Shown here piece by piece: positions 23,671 through 33,885 of a DNA stretch of 64,000 nt; positions within the stretch are counted from its first letter, which is position 1; each line of letters starts with the position of its first letter. The stretch lies in assembly GCA_010909165.1 (NCBI GenBank), contig VJWM01000108.1, positions 744,001-808,000 of the forward strand, given 5' to 3'. The translations under genes and the position numbers were made by a program. The DNA is from Anthoceros angustus. Lineage: Eukaryota > Streptophyta > Anthocerotopsida > Anthocerotales > Anthocerotaceae. The notes below the pieces were generated by a model. It ran no database searches. It saw only the letters and a program-made list of their open reading frames with translations, and was not told the DNA's origin.

Positions 23671-24539
23671 GCGAATTTAATTGCTTCCGCATGTGGAGGC
23701 TAGGCACTTGGTAGCATTCGACATGTTTGGAGAACCCAACGTGCAATTGCAATGGGTGTATGGCCGCCATCGGGCCTATGTCAACTTGGAGATGATAGAG
23801 GAGTGCTTCATAAACTTCACTATGCCACGGCAGAACCGGAGGACTGGAAAATAGGATGCAAGGATCGATCCAGGTCGGGAAACACATCCGGTATATGGAA
23901 GACCAAATGAGGAGGCTCGTGGAGGGATTGCGATTATGGAGCTTGAAAGGAAGGTTGAGGAGAAGGGGAAGAGAAAAGGAGAATCGGAAGTGTCATGAGC
24001 TACTTGAGAAAGCTATGGACATGTTACAACGCTGCATAAGTCTAGGGAGAAAGGTGGTTGGTGCAATCAAGAACTCAAGGAAGAGAAATGGAGAACATTT
24101 GCTAAGATTCTCCTTGGATTGGTGAGTGCGCAACGGAAGACATATCTTAGTGATGCGCAGCTATATTTCATCCGAGGTTGTCTAGGGGCTACCCCTGCAT
24201 TGGGGAATGGTAATGTATGATGTTTATCGCACACCGCTGGAAGGTTGCTTATACCCAATGCGAGGAATCCAAGAGCACGTGAAATACATACCTCTCCACC
24301 CACCGATTCATATTTATGAGCTCCAAGGATTATTGAAGCCGTGTGAATTGAATTTTTCCAAGATGGACTTCCAAGTGGTATCATTGGATGCAGGAGTCCC
24401 TAAGCCCGTGAGAGAAGTTCCCAACAAGAGACGGGAAGAAGAGGAAAGCAATGGAGGAGCCTACTACTTGTCCCACGCAGTGAAGGAGGAGAAGAAGTTC
24501 ATTCAGAGCATCGGGGAAGAAGGTGGTAGGAAGCGGTGA
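23671..24539 (+). pseudogene. Unassigned frame-broken coding-like region in the insertion
   Basis: Plus-strand coding-like stretch in at least three frame pieces: 23,671-23,851 (FDMFGEPNVQLQWVYGRH and FINFTMPRQNRRTGK), 23,856-24,125 (MEDQMRRLVEGLRL, then a basic segment), and 24,207-24,539 (YPMRGIQEHVKYIPLHPP, then a Glu/Lys-rich tail). Composition and continuity suggest one former protein rather than chance frames. I do not recognise the family. It lies just upstream of the coiled-coil region and could belong with it. Confidence 0.35.
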
Positions 24540-24759
24540 GTTGGATCCACTCCCTGGTGGAGAGCGAAGAAGCTCGTGGAGAGAGTCAAGGCGGCTTCCA
24601 TTGCGGAGGAAGCCGCAAGAAGAGTATGGGAGGAAGAGAAGGAGAAACCAGCCGGGCGGAACTTGGGCAAGTAGGAAGGGCATAACCCATGGGGCTCGAG
24701 GCCCACCGCCTACCAGGGGCAGCCGATGACGTGAGGGTGAGGCACCCCCTCAGAGGGAA

Positions 24760-25840
24760 GTGAGCGTAGGGTCGAGTCCCCACGACGGTGTGGCACCCGA
24801 GGTAGTGAGGGGTGCAAGTGTCCCTACCTATAGGCGAGGGGCTCCTAGTGGAGTGGCAGCCGCGATGGATAGGCCTATGGATAGGCCTATGGAGGGGCCC
24901 GAAGGAGGCGTTCACATGAGCCAGAGAATGGAGCTAGGGGGTGACATGGTTTTGGAATTGGAACGACCCATGGATGTCTCAAACATCCGTGGCGACTTGG
25001 ACACTTTGGGAGAGGTGTGGCGCATGTGTGGGATAGCAAGGAACTTGGATGAGAGGAGGCTTGCCCATGTTGTAGCTACCCTCCTAAGTGGGGCTACCCT
25101 CATAAATCAGCGGGAAGGAGTAGAACTAGGTACCTTTAGGGGTGTTGGGGCCGCCTCAGTAGGAAACGTGGATACAGAAGAATTAAGGGCAGCTCAAACT
25201 AGGATTTTAGAGCTAGAGTCAAGTGTAGGTAGGCTTGAGAGAAAGGCGACTTACATGGGAGCTTGAGGGAGTCGCTGCGTTGAGGCATCAAGAGATGGTG
25301 CAAGAGTTGGATGGCATTATGGTGACACGCGCTAAGGAGAAGGAAGGATGGGTCTTGGAGAAGAGAGGGATGAGAGAACAAGTCCAACAATTGGTGTGTG
25401 CCATGGCGATGGCCAAGAAGGATGTAAAGGAGGTCCGAGCCTTGGAGACTAAGGATGAGTTATTAAATGGCAAGGACCTCGAGGTAGGAGAATTGAGAAG
25501 GAGAAGGAGACCCTACAAGAGTCATGGGACTCCAAGCGGAGTTAGAAGCCAAGGGGTGAGAGCTAATCGTAGGGCCTCGCAAGAGGAAGAGAGTCGCAAG
25601 AAAGCCGAGGACATGGTACGCGCTGGTTGTGCGAAGAGAAGGTTCAGAGCCGATCATACCTTGCAAAAGAGGATGTTGAGGCGCGTCCACGATGCGGAGG
25701 AGAAGTATCATGCTATGTCCATACAAGTGGGCATTGGTGTGGAAAGGGAGGCTTTGCAAGAGAAGTGTGGACGGCGAGTGGCCGCAGACTTGGAAGACTT
25801 GAAGAACAAATATCGCAACCTACAGTTAATTCGCCAATAG
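24760..25840 (+). pseudogene. Coiled-coil protein, one frameshift (unassigned)
   Basis: Two overlapping plus-strand frames (24,760-25,266 and 25,235-25,840) that look like one protein broken by a single indel near 25,240: the helical register (ELRAAQTRILELESSVGRLE) continues in the second frame (QEMVQELDGIMVTRAKEKEG). The N-terminal part has a duplicated Met-Asp-Arg-Pro word from a 12-base tandem repeat near 24,866. The C-terminal part is rich in Glu, Lys and Arg with heptad-like spacing and is predicted to be a long coiled coil of at least 200 residues. No enzymatic motif is seen. It may be a structural protein of a mobile element or a captured host gene. Confidence 0.4.
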
Positions 25841-27320
25841 AGCTAGAATCAAGGCTGATCTGGTAGAGCTTTGAGGGAGAGGTTGGCACGGATGATAGAA
25901 GGATGCTAGCTAGAAGGTTTGAAGGTCATGGACCTTGTGACCCAAGCGAGACGGTGGAGTCGATGAGTCGAATGGGAAGAAATGAATGAGCAAGCCGTGA
26001 GGAGATGACTCGGAGGAGGAAGAGGAAGGCATGGAGCAAGATCCGCTCACGGAGACCTTCTTGCGGTGGAGGCGTGGAGGCGGTAGGGCCATAAGAAGTG
26101 ACCCCGTCCGTAGGAGGTGTAGAGGGTGGCCCCTACATCCGTAGGATCACCCGGGGTCGGCATCTAGAGGTAATTGAAGAGGGTGGTGGTAGCTTGGAGC
26201 GTGGGCTCATTGCTTAGGGGAAGACTTTTCTTTAGGGAGGACAGCATTAATGCTTGTCAACCCGATAGGGTGTGTTGACTAGCTGGATAGGAATGTTGGC
26301 GAGCCATTAAGGCTCACATAGGTAGAATTTGCTAGAATAGAATTTCACCCAAGATGCTTGGATGTCGAACTTAAGTCACGGTAGGATACTAAAATAAGGA
26401 GTGAGGCAGGGAGGGCGCCAGGGAGGTGTGTGAGGACCTCCCTACAAAAGGAGGGAGCTTGTGAAGTAAAATTATCGTGTCTTGCGCTCCCATCCTCTGA
26501 GTCCTTCACTTTGCGAATTTCGTCTTGCAAGCCAGCGATGTCTGGTAGAGAGGAGCGGAGTCTTTGGGTGGAGGGCTTGCTCTTTCGGGCGCCACTCCCT
26601 TGTGAATGGTTCTTTGTGTGAATTGTTTTGCTTTGAGTGTGTGGCGATGCTCAAGGAACTCTCGGCTTGAGGGTAGGCTGGGGAAGACTCCACTGGAGGT
26701 TCTCATTGCACTGGTGCAAACCACATAACCAAGCCAAGGAAGAACTCGTTAATTCGAGACGGACCCAGGCGATTGTGCCGTAAGGCGAGTTGGAATTAAT
26801 GAGCCGACAATTGGTGTTAGAGTAGGAGATTGTGGAGGAAGGAAGGGTAGATGAGTAGAAGAAGGGCGTTGTTGATTGAGAGAGTTGTGAGGAGGATTAG
26901 AGTGTAGGAAAAGCGGAGGCCACAGGCGAGCCTAAGGGACGAATCCCAAATCTGCAAGTAAGAGGCTCACTGTGTGGAGAAGAGTGTCTTAGGAGTAGGG
27001 ACAGTTGCGGTGTGGGTCGGGGGTCACAGGCGCCGTGATAGACACCTTCTTTGTTAAGAGTAACACCAATTGTGTGTCGTTGTAGGTTGAGGTTTGGTGA
27101 GTTCTGAAGGCGATGGGGCGTAGCTCTTTGTAGAGGGCGTGAGAGGGCGCCTTGCTTGTTTAGAAGGCTGAGGTAGTGGTGTGTAGGCTGTGGTAGTGAC
27201 GGTTCTCAAGATCCGTGTACCACAAGTCTCATGGGGCCGAAACCCAGCGTCTGAAGCGGCGGTGGGATAAGTGTGGCGCTGGGGAATCTCGGAGTGCCCG
27301 GGGTTTTCCTCCACACTTTA
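25841..27320. other. Right part of the insertion, no gene seen
   Basis: G-rich sequence with only short open frames. Includes a word near 26,804 (ttggtgttagag) loosely like a Met-tRNA primer site and its inverse near 27,061. I could not find matching LTRs. Confidence 0.4.
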
Positions 27321-27648
27321 TGGCAAGTAAAGGATGGGTAAGATTCCTCTTCCCGATAGCTATCCAATTTCTCTTTGGGTGGTGATGCCTAGCCACATGG
27401 TTGCGAAATTCTCAACAGATGAGGGCGATTGGAATTCCTACGAGTCATATCGACAAGATTTTCTAGTGACTTCTAGTTGCATCATTTACTAGAAGTTTAG
27501 AGCGTTTCAAATCAATTAACCTAGTGCTAAGCATGCAGGGGCCTACAATCCATTATGCACACAACCTAGCCTACTCACGAGGATAGAGTCGCTATATATG
27601 TGCGTAATGCGATCTATAGACTCAGCATTGCAGCACTAAATTGTATTA

Positions 27649-27661
27649 TGCTCTGATACCA
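27649..27661 (-). promoter_or_regulatory. A1 primer binding site
   Basis: Minus strand reads TGGTATCAGAGCA directly inside the 5' LTR, the classic site for initiator methionine tRNA in plant Copia elements. It fixes element orientation and the LTR boundary. The 27,321-27,648 stretch is untranslated leader. Confidence 0.9.
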
Positions 27662-27826
27662 TGTAAATAAATAACGCGGAAGCTCTCGTACACCAAACTC
27701 ACATGTGCACAAGAGAATGAACAACAACTAAATTCAACGAACAAAATTGTGTCTTATATACTTCCATCAACGAAACCCTAATATTAACCATGCGGGGTTA
27801 ACTAGACCTCAACAAATAACCTAACA
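27662..27826 (-). repeat. A1 5' LTR
   Basis: 165-bp partner of the 15,390 LTR, from TGTTAGG on the minus strand to TTATTTACA. It differs from its partner by a few substitutions and indels. Confidence 0.9.
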
Positions 27827-29710
27827 GTATGATGGCAATGAGGCTTGGTGGAGCAAGGAAAAGCATCTCTGCGGTGTTAAATTCAAGCACTCAGCTACAC
27901 CATTTTGTTGTGGTGTGTATCTGTTGAAGTTGTCGTCCTATCCCTCATACAATAGGCTTGAAATTCGTTTGATGTGAATTCACTACCATTATCGAGCGGA
28001 GGGTTTTAGGTATTTTCAGTCCATCTCTGTATACTTCATACTTTAAAGCGAAGTATTCACACTTTCGAGAATATAAGCCATGACAAATCTGGTCTTGTCG
28101 TCTGCAGCAGATGTTAGGAAATATGCACCACCAATTGAGTGAAAGTGGCCCCATATGTCGATGACGAGCTCAAGAACGTGAAGCCACATGAGAGCTTGGT
28201 TCTTGAAGGCCTGATGACGTTTGGGCAAGATCACAGTGCTTCACAAAAGTGGTAAGGGTGGCGGCCGCCAATTTTTCCATCACCATACATGTCACTAGCT
28301 AGTTTCGTAACTCAGCGTGAGGGTGACCTAAACGTGCATGCCATAACCTAGCTTTTTCTATCTGCTTTGCGGCGCTGCGATTGTCTCTTGAGACTTAGAA
28401 GCTAAGTGTGTTACGCATCATCACTGCTGTAAAATGCGAAACCAGTTCATGGTCTGCGGAACCATAAGCTACTTTTCGATGATCAATGCATCGACGATCC
28501 TACATTCCGGAGTGACAGGATATAGTTGTTATCCATGTTGAGCTTCCTATAGATGAGGGTTCCTAGTCATTTCGTGACATGATACACATCTATGAGTAAG
28601 AGTGTGATCCACTGAAGGCTGGAATTTTCAACATGCCTATTCCTAGAGACACAAGTGATCTATCACCAGTGGCTCGATCTTTAGGTGGTCTATATGACGA
28701 ATGCGTTTCTATCGAAACTAATATGCGCTGTTGCATCTCATCAAAACCACTCATGTCGTCTCCCTTGTGTGTTTGTTGGCCAGGACATGGGGTTATAGCA
28801 GGATGAGCAAACTCCTAGTCCCTAGTGGGGATGAAGGGAAGCTTGCTTTTTCACCATGGCGTGTGTCTCAAAAGTGGGGTTGCCCTCCTTGCAGGTACCC
28901 CAGATGCTTCTTTCGACACTTGCTTTCCCAATGACACCGGAATCGCAGTGGCATTTCAGTCTTCTTGGGTTTCTTCACGTAGAAGTAGCTCATTTGTGAC
29001 ACGCTAGCACTTGAGGTGTTTACCTACGAGTTAGGCTTCTTTGTTTGTTTGTGGTGTAAAGAGCTGCTGCGCCGGCATGCACCGTTAGTTCCTCTTGTTG
29101 CTTCTTCCGGAGAAGAGCTCTAACTCTGAAAGCGTTGTTTGGGAAGGGTAAAACTGCGGCCTTAGCTAGTTTGGCCCGAGCGTTGTAGGGCGTCACAAAG
29201 TGTGACCACGACTGGGAGTGACATCATGAAATACAATGAGTAAATCATGCTTGAGAGATTCACGAGAAGCGCTCTAGCTTAGAAACCGATGTTCTAAAGA
29301 ATCCAAGATGTTTTCAATTGTATCTCTCTCATTTTGCGATTCTGAACATTCTGAAGTCTTGTCGACTGGTATTTGTGCTGCGTATAGATCTTGAAGCTGG
29401 ACCATATATCTCGGTGAAGTCTTGCATCAGGTGTCTACATGTCGGAGGTCAACCCACTCGGATCGGTACATGGGCTTCATCCCTAATATATTGTCCATGC
29501 ATCCCGATTCTTCTTTCGATAATAGAAGGAGTGGGTGGAGTCAGTGCAATGGCGTGAAACTTGTCCTCCCCTTTGGCCAGCTTCCATAGGCTGCTTGTTT
29601 TGTAGTGTTCCTCGCATCCGCATAACCTAGATATCATAATCTGCTCCCCCAAATCATCCTTTTCCTTGAAGCCATCTCCACCAAGGTTAGTGTTTGGCTC
29701 ACCATGTTAG
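27827..29710 (-). pseudogene. B-4 gag-protease-integrase core, right of A1
   Basis: Upstream part of the B polyprotein relic cut by A1. Contains the gag-like region (29,650-29,220), Lys-rich region (29,040-28,850), protease-side words near 28,550, and the integrase core at 28,260-27,940 with DDKTRFVMAYI-like and NGGEF codons at 27,976-27,994. Many frameshifts. Confidence 0.75.
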
Positions 29711-30876
29711 GATTTTGTAGGTCCTTCCTAGAGTTAGGATTTTTATATACATTAGACTAATGCTCTGTCGACCTAACCTCTGCAGTCAAGGGCTAATGGT
29801 TCAAGGGTATCTAAGATGCTATTGATGCATCAAAGATGGCAAAGCTGCGCGATTTTACAAAGGGTTAGCATGTACATTAGCTAGGTGGTTGTGCATTTGA
29901 ACTTCTGTTTGCAATCCTTTGTTTTCTAATCTCCCACTTGTTAAATGCGTAGGTGGAGCAAGAGGACATGAATTTGGAGCATCAAATGTATGCGACTTAT
30001 TTGTTTTATTTGCACGCTTACATGCAACACCCACGGAGGCTGGGTTAGCAAGTAAAGCGGGCTTTAACAATGTAACTTCAAGTCCAAATGTCCCTATACT
30101 CTTCGGATCTTGTAAGTCTACACGATGGCGACCTTCGTTCGGTGATGTTTTGAAAAGCGTCTATCAACATGTTCTTTGGTGTGCTTCAGTCGGCATTTAA
30201 GCGTGATACACTTGTGTGTGGTGCGACATGTGTGGTCGGAAACCCCAGGATTACATTACCATGGAATGCTCGCAACACCGCGCCTCTGAAGATTGTTAGG
30301 GTTTCTAGGTGGAGGGGCAAACACGGATGGCGCTGTTCGGGGAAGAGTCGCCAATCAATGTGTTGAATGCCTTACTTCAAGAACAAGTGCGGCTGATTTT
30401 GCTTGTTGTCCATTCGTATGCATTGGTGGAGCGATTATGCATCATTTTGCGGCACTCCTTGCCCTCTGGCGGTCAGCGTGGAATCGCTCGGCGTGGCTGC
30501 CATTGTTGCCCGTCCAATAGATTGGCCACTCATTTGGCTAGGATTTTGTGTTTTAGAATTTTTCGAGAACCATTTTGTAATTCTATATGATTTTTATATA
30601 AAGATTTGTGCCAATTCGGCGATTGTTCTAGTGTACCTAGTGTCAAATTGCTCTCTACAATCGACAGGTGCACTAGAACGAACTCTAGAAATGCAAATTT
30701 TCTAAATAAAAATCAAGAAAAGAAACTACAAGTTGGTTCTTGATCATTTTCTTGTTTTCTCATTAGAAAATTGTTTTCTAAACAAGAAACAAACACAACA
30801 CATATTTGTGCACATCCAAATGTGCCCAATTTAATGTGCATTCTCATGAATGCAATCTATACGTAGCTCGATACCA
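29711..30876 (-). other. B-4 leader between PBS and gag
   Basis: Leader equivalent to the other units, hairpin at 30,751-30,786, damaged PBS beside 30,877. The plus-strand open stretches at 29,919-30,520 are again broken and not supported as a gene. Confidence 0.45.
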
Positions 30877-31102
30877 TAACAAAATATGTAATGGGTGCAT
30901 CAATTAACATATTAATTACATTGTATATATGTGTATATAAGGAAAACACAAGTATATGAAAGCGAGAACTAGACTTAACTTAATAATGAAAGGCATGACT
31001 CTTTGCTAAAGGGCGTAACCCTAATGAAAGGGTAAGTAAACTAAATTAAATCTAAGTGCACACTCTATATATGTAGATATAACTAACCGAAATAACTCAA
31101 CA
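30877..31102 (-). repeat. B LTR, copy 4
   Basis: ~226-bp LTR joining B-4 and B-5. Confidence 0.75.
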
Positions 31103-31114
31103 CTACTATCTCCA

Positions 31115-31812
31115 TTGCTGGCCCAGGCAATGGCTGGCCAAAAATCCAAGAATGGCCGTCCAACGCTGATAATGGTGGCCATACAATGGCTGGCCCACAA
31201 TGGTGGCCCCACAATGGCTAGCCATACAATCAATGCAGTGCACGGCCTGATACAACCATACAATCATTTGACCACAATGGCTGGCCATACAATGGTGGCC
31301 ATACAATGGCAGCCATACAATGGCCACAACCATACAATGGTCCACAATGGTGTCGCCATACAATGGCCTGATGGCTGGCCATACAATGGCTGGCCACAAT
31401 GGTGACCATACAATGGCTGGCCCCACAATCTGGTACAATGGCTGGCCCTGACCAATGGCCCGACAATGGCTGGCCGACAATGGTGGCGACAATGGTGGCG
31501 ACAATGGGTACGGCGGCGACAATGGTCCATACAATGGCTAGCCCGACAATGGCTGACCATACAATGGCTGGCTTCCTTCAGTAACGACAATGGCTGGCCG
31601 ACAATGGCAGCCATACAATGGATGGCCAAAATCCAAGAATGGCGCCTAACGCCGCAATGGGCCGGCCCGGCGATGGTTGGCCCGATGATGGCCGTGACAG
31701 CGTTGGCTGGCCCGACAATGCTGGGCATAAAATGGCTGGCAAAATCGTGAATGGCGCCGTACGCCTTAATGGCGGCCCGAACAATGGCTAGCCATCTGAA
31801 TGGTCATATATT
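31115..31812. repeat. 15-bp minisatellite, B-5
   Basis: About 700 bp of the 15-base repeat, with CAAAATCC..GAATGG words near 31,141, 31,628 and 31,742. Confidence 0.9.
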
Positions 31813-31944
31813 AGCGCAAAGGCGGCATGTACAAACATGTACCATCGAAGTGCGCTTGTGGGTGTAGAGGTGGCACCTACTCATAATAAGAACACTTAAG
31901 AAAATGCCAAAGAGGCGTGGCGTACTAGTATTAGCGCCCGCTCA

Positions 31945-32270
31945 TAACAATAATAAAGAGTTTAAAAATGAAGAACACATTTCGAGAAAAATATTTTACA
32001 ACGTAATCTCAACAAAGGAGCCACATCATCAATCGCTGATATATATTACCTCAAATCATATTTTTTGATTAATAATAAAAGAGTTTTAACGAGAATAAAG
32101 GCCATTTTGAGAAAATATTTTACAATGTAATCTATAACAAGGAAGCCACATCATCAATTGCTATTGTAATGGCTGAAATCATATTTTTTGATTAATGATG
32201 ATAAAATATTTTTTGAAGAAATAAAGATCAAAATTTGAGAAAAAGGCTTTACAACGTAATCTACAACAAG
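31945..32270. repeat. AT-rich tandem repeat, B-5 (shortened)
   Basis: Only the last three units remain. The array starts abruptly at ataacaataataaagag after the word cccgctc, marking the deletion junction. Confidence 0.8.
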
Positions 32271-32780
32271 GGCCTTAACGCCGACAATGGCTATTGATGG
32301 CTGGCCCGGAAGGAGGAGGTTCTTTGCTAGTAAGTCATTAGCAAAATTGCTTCATCACCTCCTCATCATTTTGATGTTGTTCTTCTTCCCCAGAGCAATC
32401 TCCTCAAGTGCGAAGTCGTGAAAAGCGGTGGCGTCGGGAAGAGCGGAGAGGTCGAAATCCTCACGTGTGAGTGGGAAATCCACTTGCGGCCAAGTCCCAG
32501 CTTTCATCAAAGGTGACCTGCGTGTGTGGACCACCTTGTTACGAGGTACGCTCATAAAGCATAGCTTTTATACCTTCTGTATCCTATCATAAGGAATTTC
32601 TTGGCCTTAGCAGCTAACTTGGTTCTCTTGGCCTTAGGAATGAAAGCGTAAGCTATGCAACGAGGTTCGAAGATGAAGGATAGCGGTTTTCTACCAGAAA
32701 GCTTCATAACGGGTATGTCCTAAAGGTGCGGTGGTGGGCAATCTGCGTAAATAAACAAGCATGAGGGCCTCAAATATGTG
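32271..32780 (-). pseudogene. B-5 integrase C-terminus and linker, left of A2
   Basis: Same content as the B-4 left piece: linker at 32,310-32,550 (EDFDLSALPDATAFHD) and integrase C-terminal words at 32,580-32,720, ending at the A2 LTR after gagggcctcaaatatg. Confidence 0.7.
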
Positions 32781-32943
32781 TGTAAATAAATAGCAGCAGC
32801 TCGTACACCAAACTCACATGTGCACAAGAGAATGAACAACAACTAAATTCAACGATCAAAATTGTGTCTTATATACTTCCATAAAGCGAAACCCTAATGT
32901 TAACCATGCGAGGTTAACTAGACCTCAACAAATAACCCTAACA
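32781..32943 (-). repeat. A2 3' LTR
   Basis: 163-bp LTR. The adjacent plus-strand ctccctcttaa is the complement of the polypurine tract AAGAGGGAG. Confidence 0.88.
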
Positions 32944-33885
32944 CTCCCTCTTAACCCAAGCAGGGGTTAGCAGAACGGAATCTAGGAGAAGCGGTGTCTA
33001 GGCTACGCTCCGTTTCCGGTCTTGGGCGTAAAGGCGTCGAGCAAGCGGGCGTGAGTGATGGCTGGCAGGTTACAGCGGGGGCGGTCGGACGTGAGCGCAG
33101 GCAGCGATGTCGGTGTGTGGCCATGAAGAGAAAATAGCAAGCTTGCGATCCACCCGTTATAGCGGCGAGCATAGCGGCGAGCACCGGCATGGGGCATGGC
33201 AAGTGGAACGCTACCAAGGAAGGTGGCCACCACCAAAGGGGCGGCCAGTTCTTGGACTTGAACTCGGGAATTTCGGCGGTGATGGTCGACCCAAGTCCCT
33301 CTTGTCTTGTGAAGAGGATAAGCATTCGGGGTGTGTGACGAACCGAAATGGTCTCACACCTCATCTTGACCACGAAGAAGATGGAGGAGCTCGGCCTCTT
33401 GATTAGCCAAATTGAGGTCAATTGAGCTGGAAGACACGGTAGGTAGAATCCTCTCCTCACGTGCCCGCATGTTTCTACTTACGTTCTGAGATTGAGAAGA
33501 TGGTCAAGGAGGTGGAGGAAATGGGCTTCGTGGGCACACTTGGAGATCGAGCACAGTGTGGGGCCAACATAAAACCCCTACCCTCCTTCACGGCATGGTA
33601 AGCAACTCAAAGTCACTATTTGTATTGGTAGTCGATCACGGGATCAGCTCACGTCTGGATTTGTCTTTGTTAAATTCATCCCGGTGATCCACTGTTTACA
33701 TGTGAGAGCTGCCTGAAGAGTACCACCTAGTGCCATGTGGTTTCCTTAACCTATATACGTACGAGGAGCAGTGAGGGACATGCACATCACGAGTGCCGGC
33801 AACTTGGGCTGTAAAGCAATCCCTGCGAGGACATGCCACTATTCCTGTCATTTGTAACGCACCTGCGCCATAGGTTGGTGAATTT
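32944..33885. other. A2 3' region, broken antisense frame
   Basis: Equivalent of the A1 region with the antisense frame; here both strands show only fragments (plus 33,107-33,406, minus 32,951-33,460). No firm gene. Confidence 0.35.

Larger units (their letters stand above)
21347..27320. mobile_element. ~6-kb insertion in A1 with short terminal inverted repeats
   Basis: DNA absent from the same place in A2 and A3, where the words cctttgtgg and agtaaaggatggg are adjacent. The ends are imperfect inverted repeats: CAAAGTTTGG at 21,347 and, read inward from 27,320, TAAAGTGTGG. The flanks tgtggaag (left) and tggcaag (right) look like a 7-8 bp target duplication. End form and duplication length would suit a hAT-type DNA transposon, but no transposase is recognisable, so it would be non-autonomous or captured DNA. 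The plus strand is markedly G- and purine-rich, unlike the surrounding elements. Confidence 0.5.
15390..27826 (-). mobile_element. A1: Copia element A nested in B-4
   Basis: Complete LTR-bounded Copia element (LTRs 15,390-15,555 and 27,662-27,826) with an exact initiator-Met PBS complement at 27,649-27,661. Its own content is about 6.4 kb, the rest being a nested ~6-kb insertion at 21,347-27,320. It has gag, protease, integrase, reverse transcriptase and RNase H, in Copia order on the minus strand. Flanking B words (catg on the left, gatggcaatgagg on the right) fit a ~5-bp target duplication blurred by indels. Confidence 0.85.
13078..31102 (-). mobile_element. B-4: Copia B unit interrupted by element A1
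   Basis: B unit of normal content (about 5.4-5.6 kb once the insertion is removed) split by A1 at 15,390-27,826. The two B halves meet at the position that is unbroken in B-2 and B-3. The left half carries minisatellite, C-rich block, AT repeats and integrase C-terminus. The right half carries the integrase core, protease, gag, leader and LTR. Confidence 0.8.

Noticed and set aside
26800-26820. Primer-site-like word ttggtgttagag in the 6-kb insertion
   Set aside because: Imperfect match to the Met-tRNA site, and no LTR pair could be found around it, so I do not call an LTR element there.
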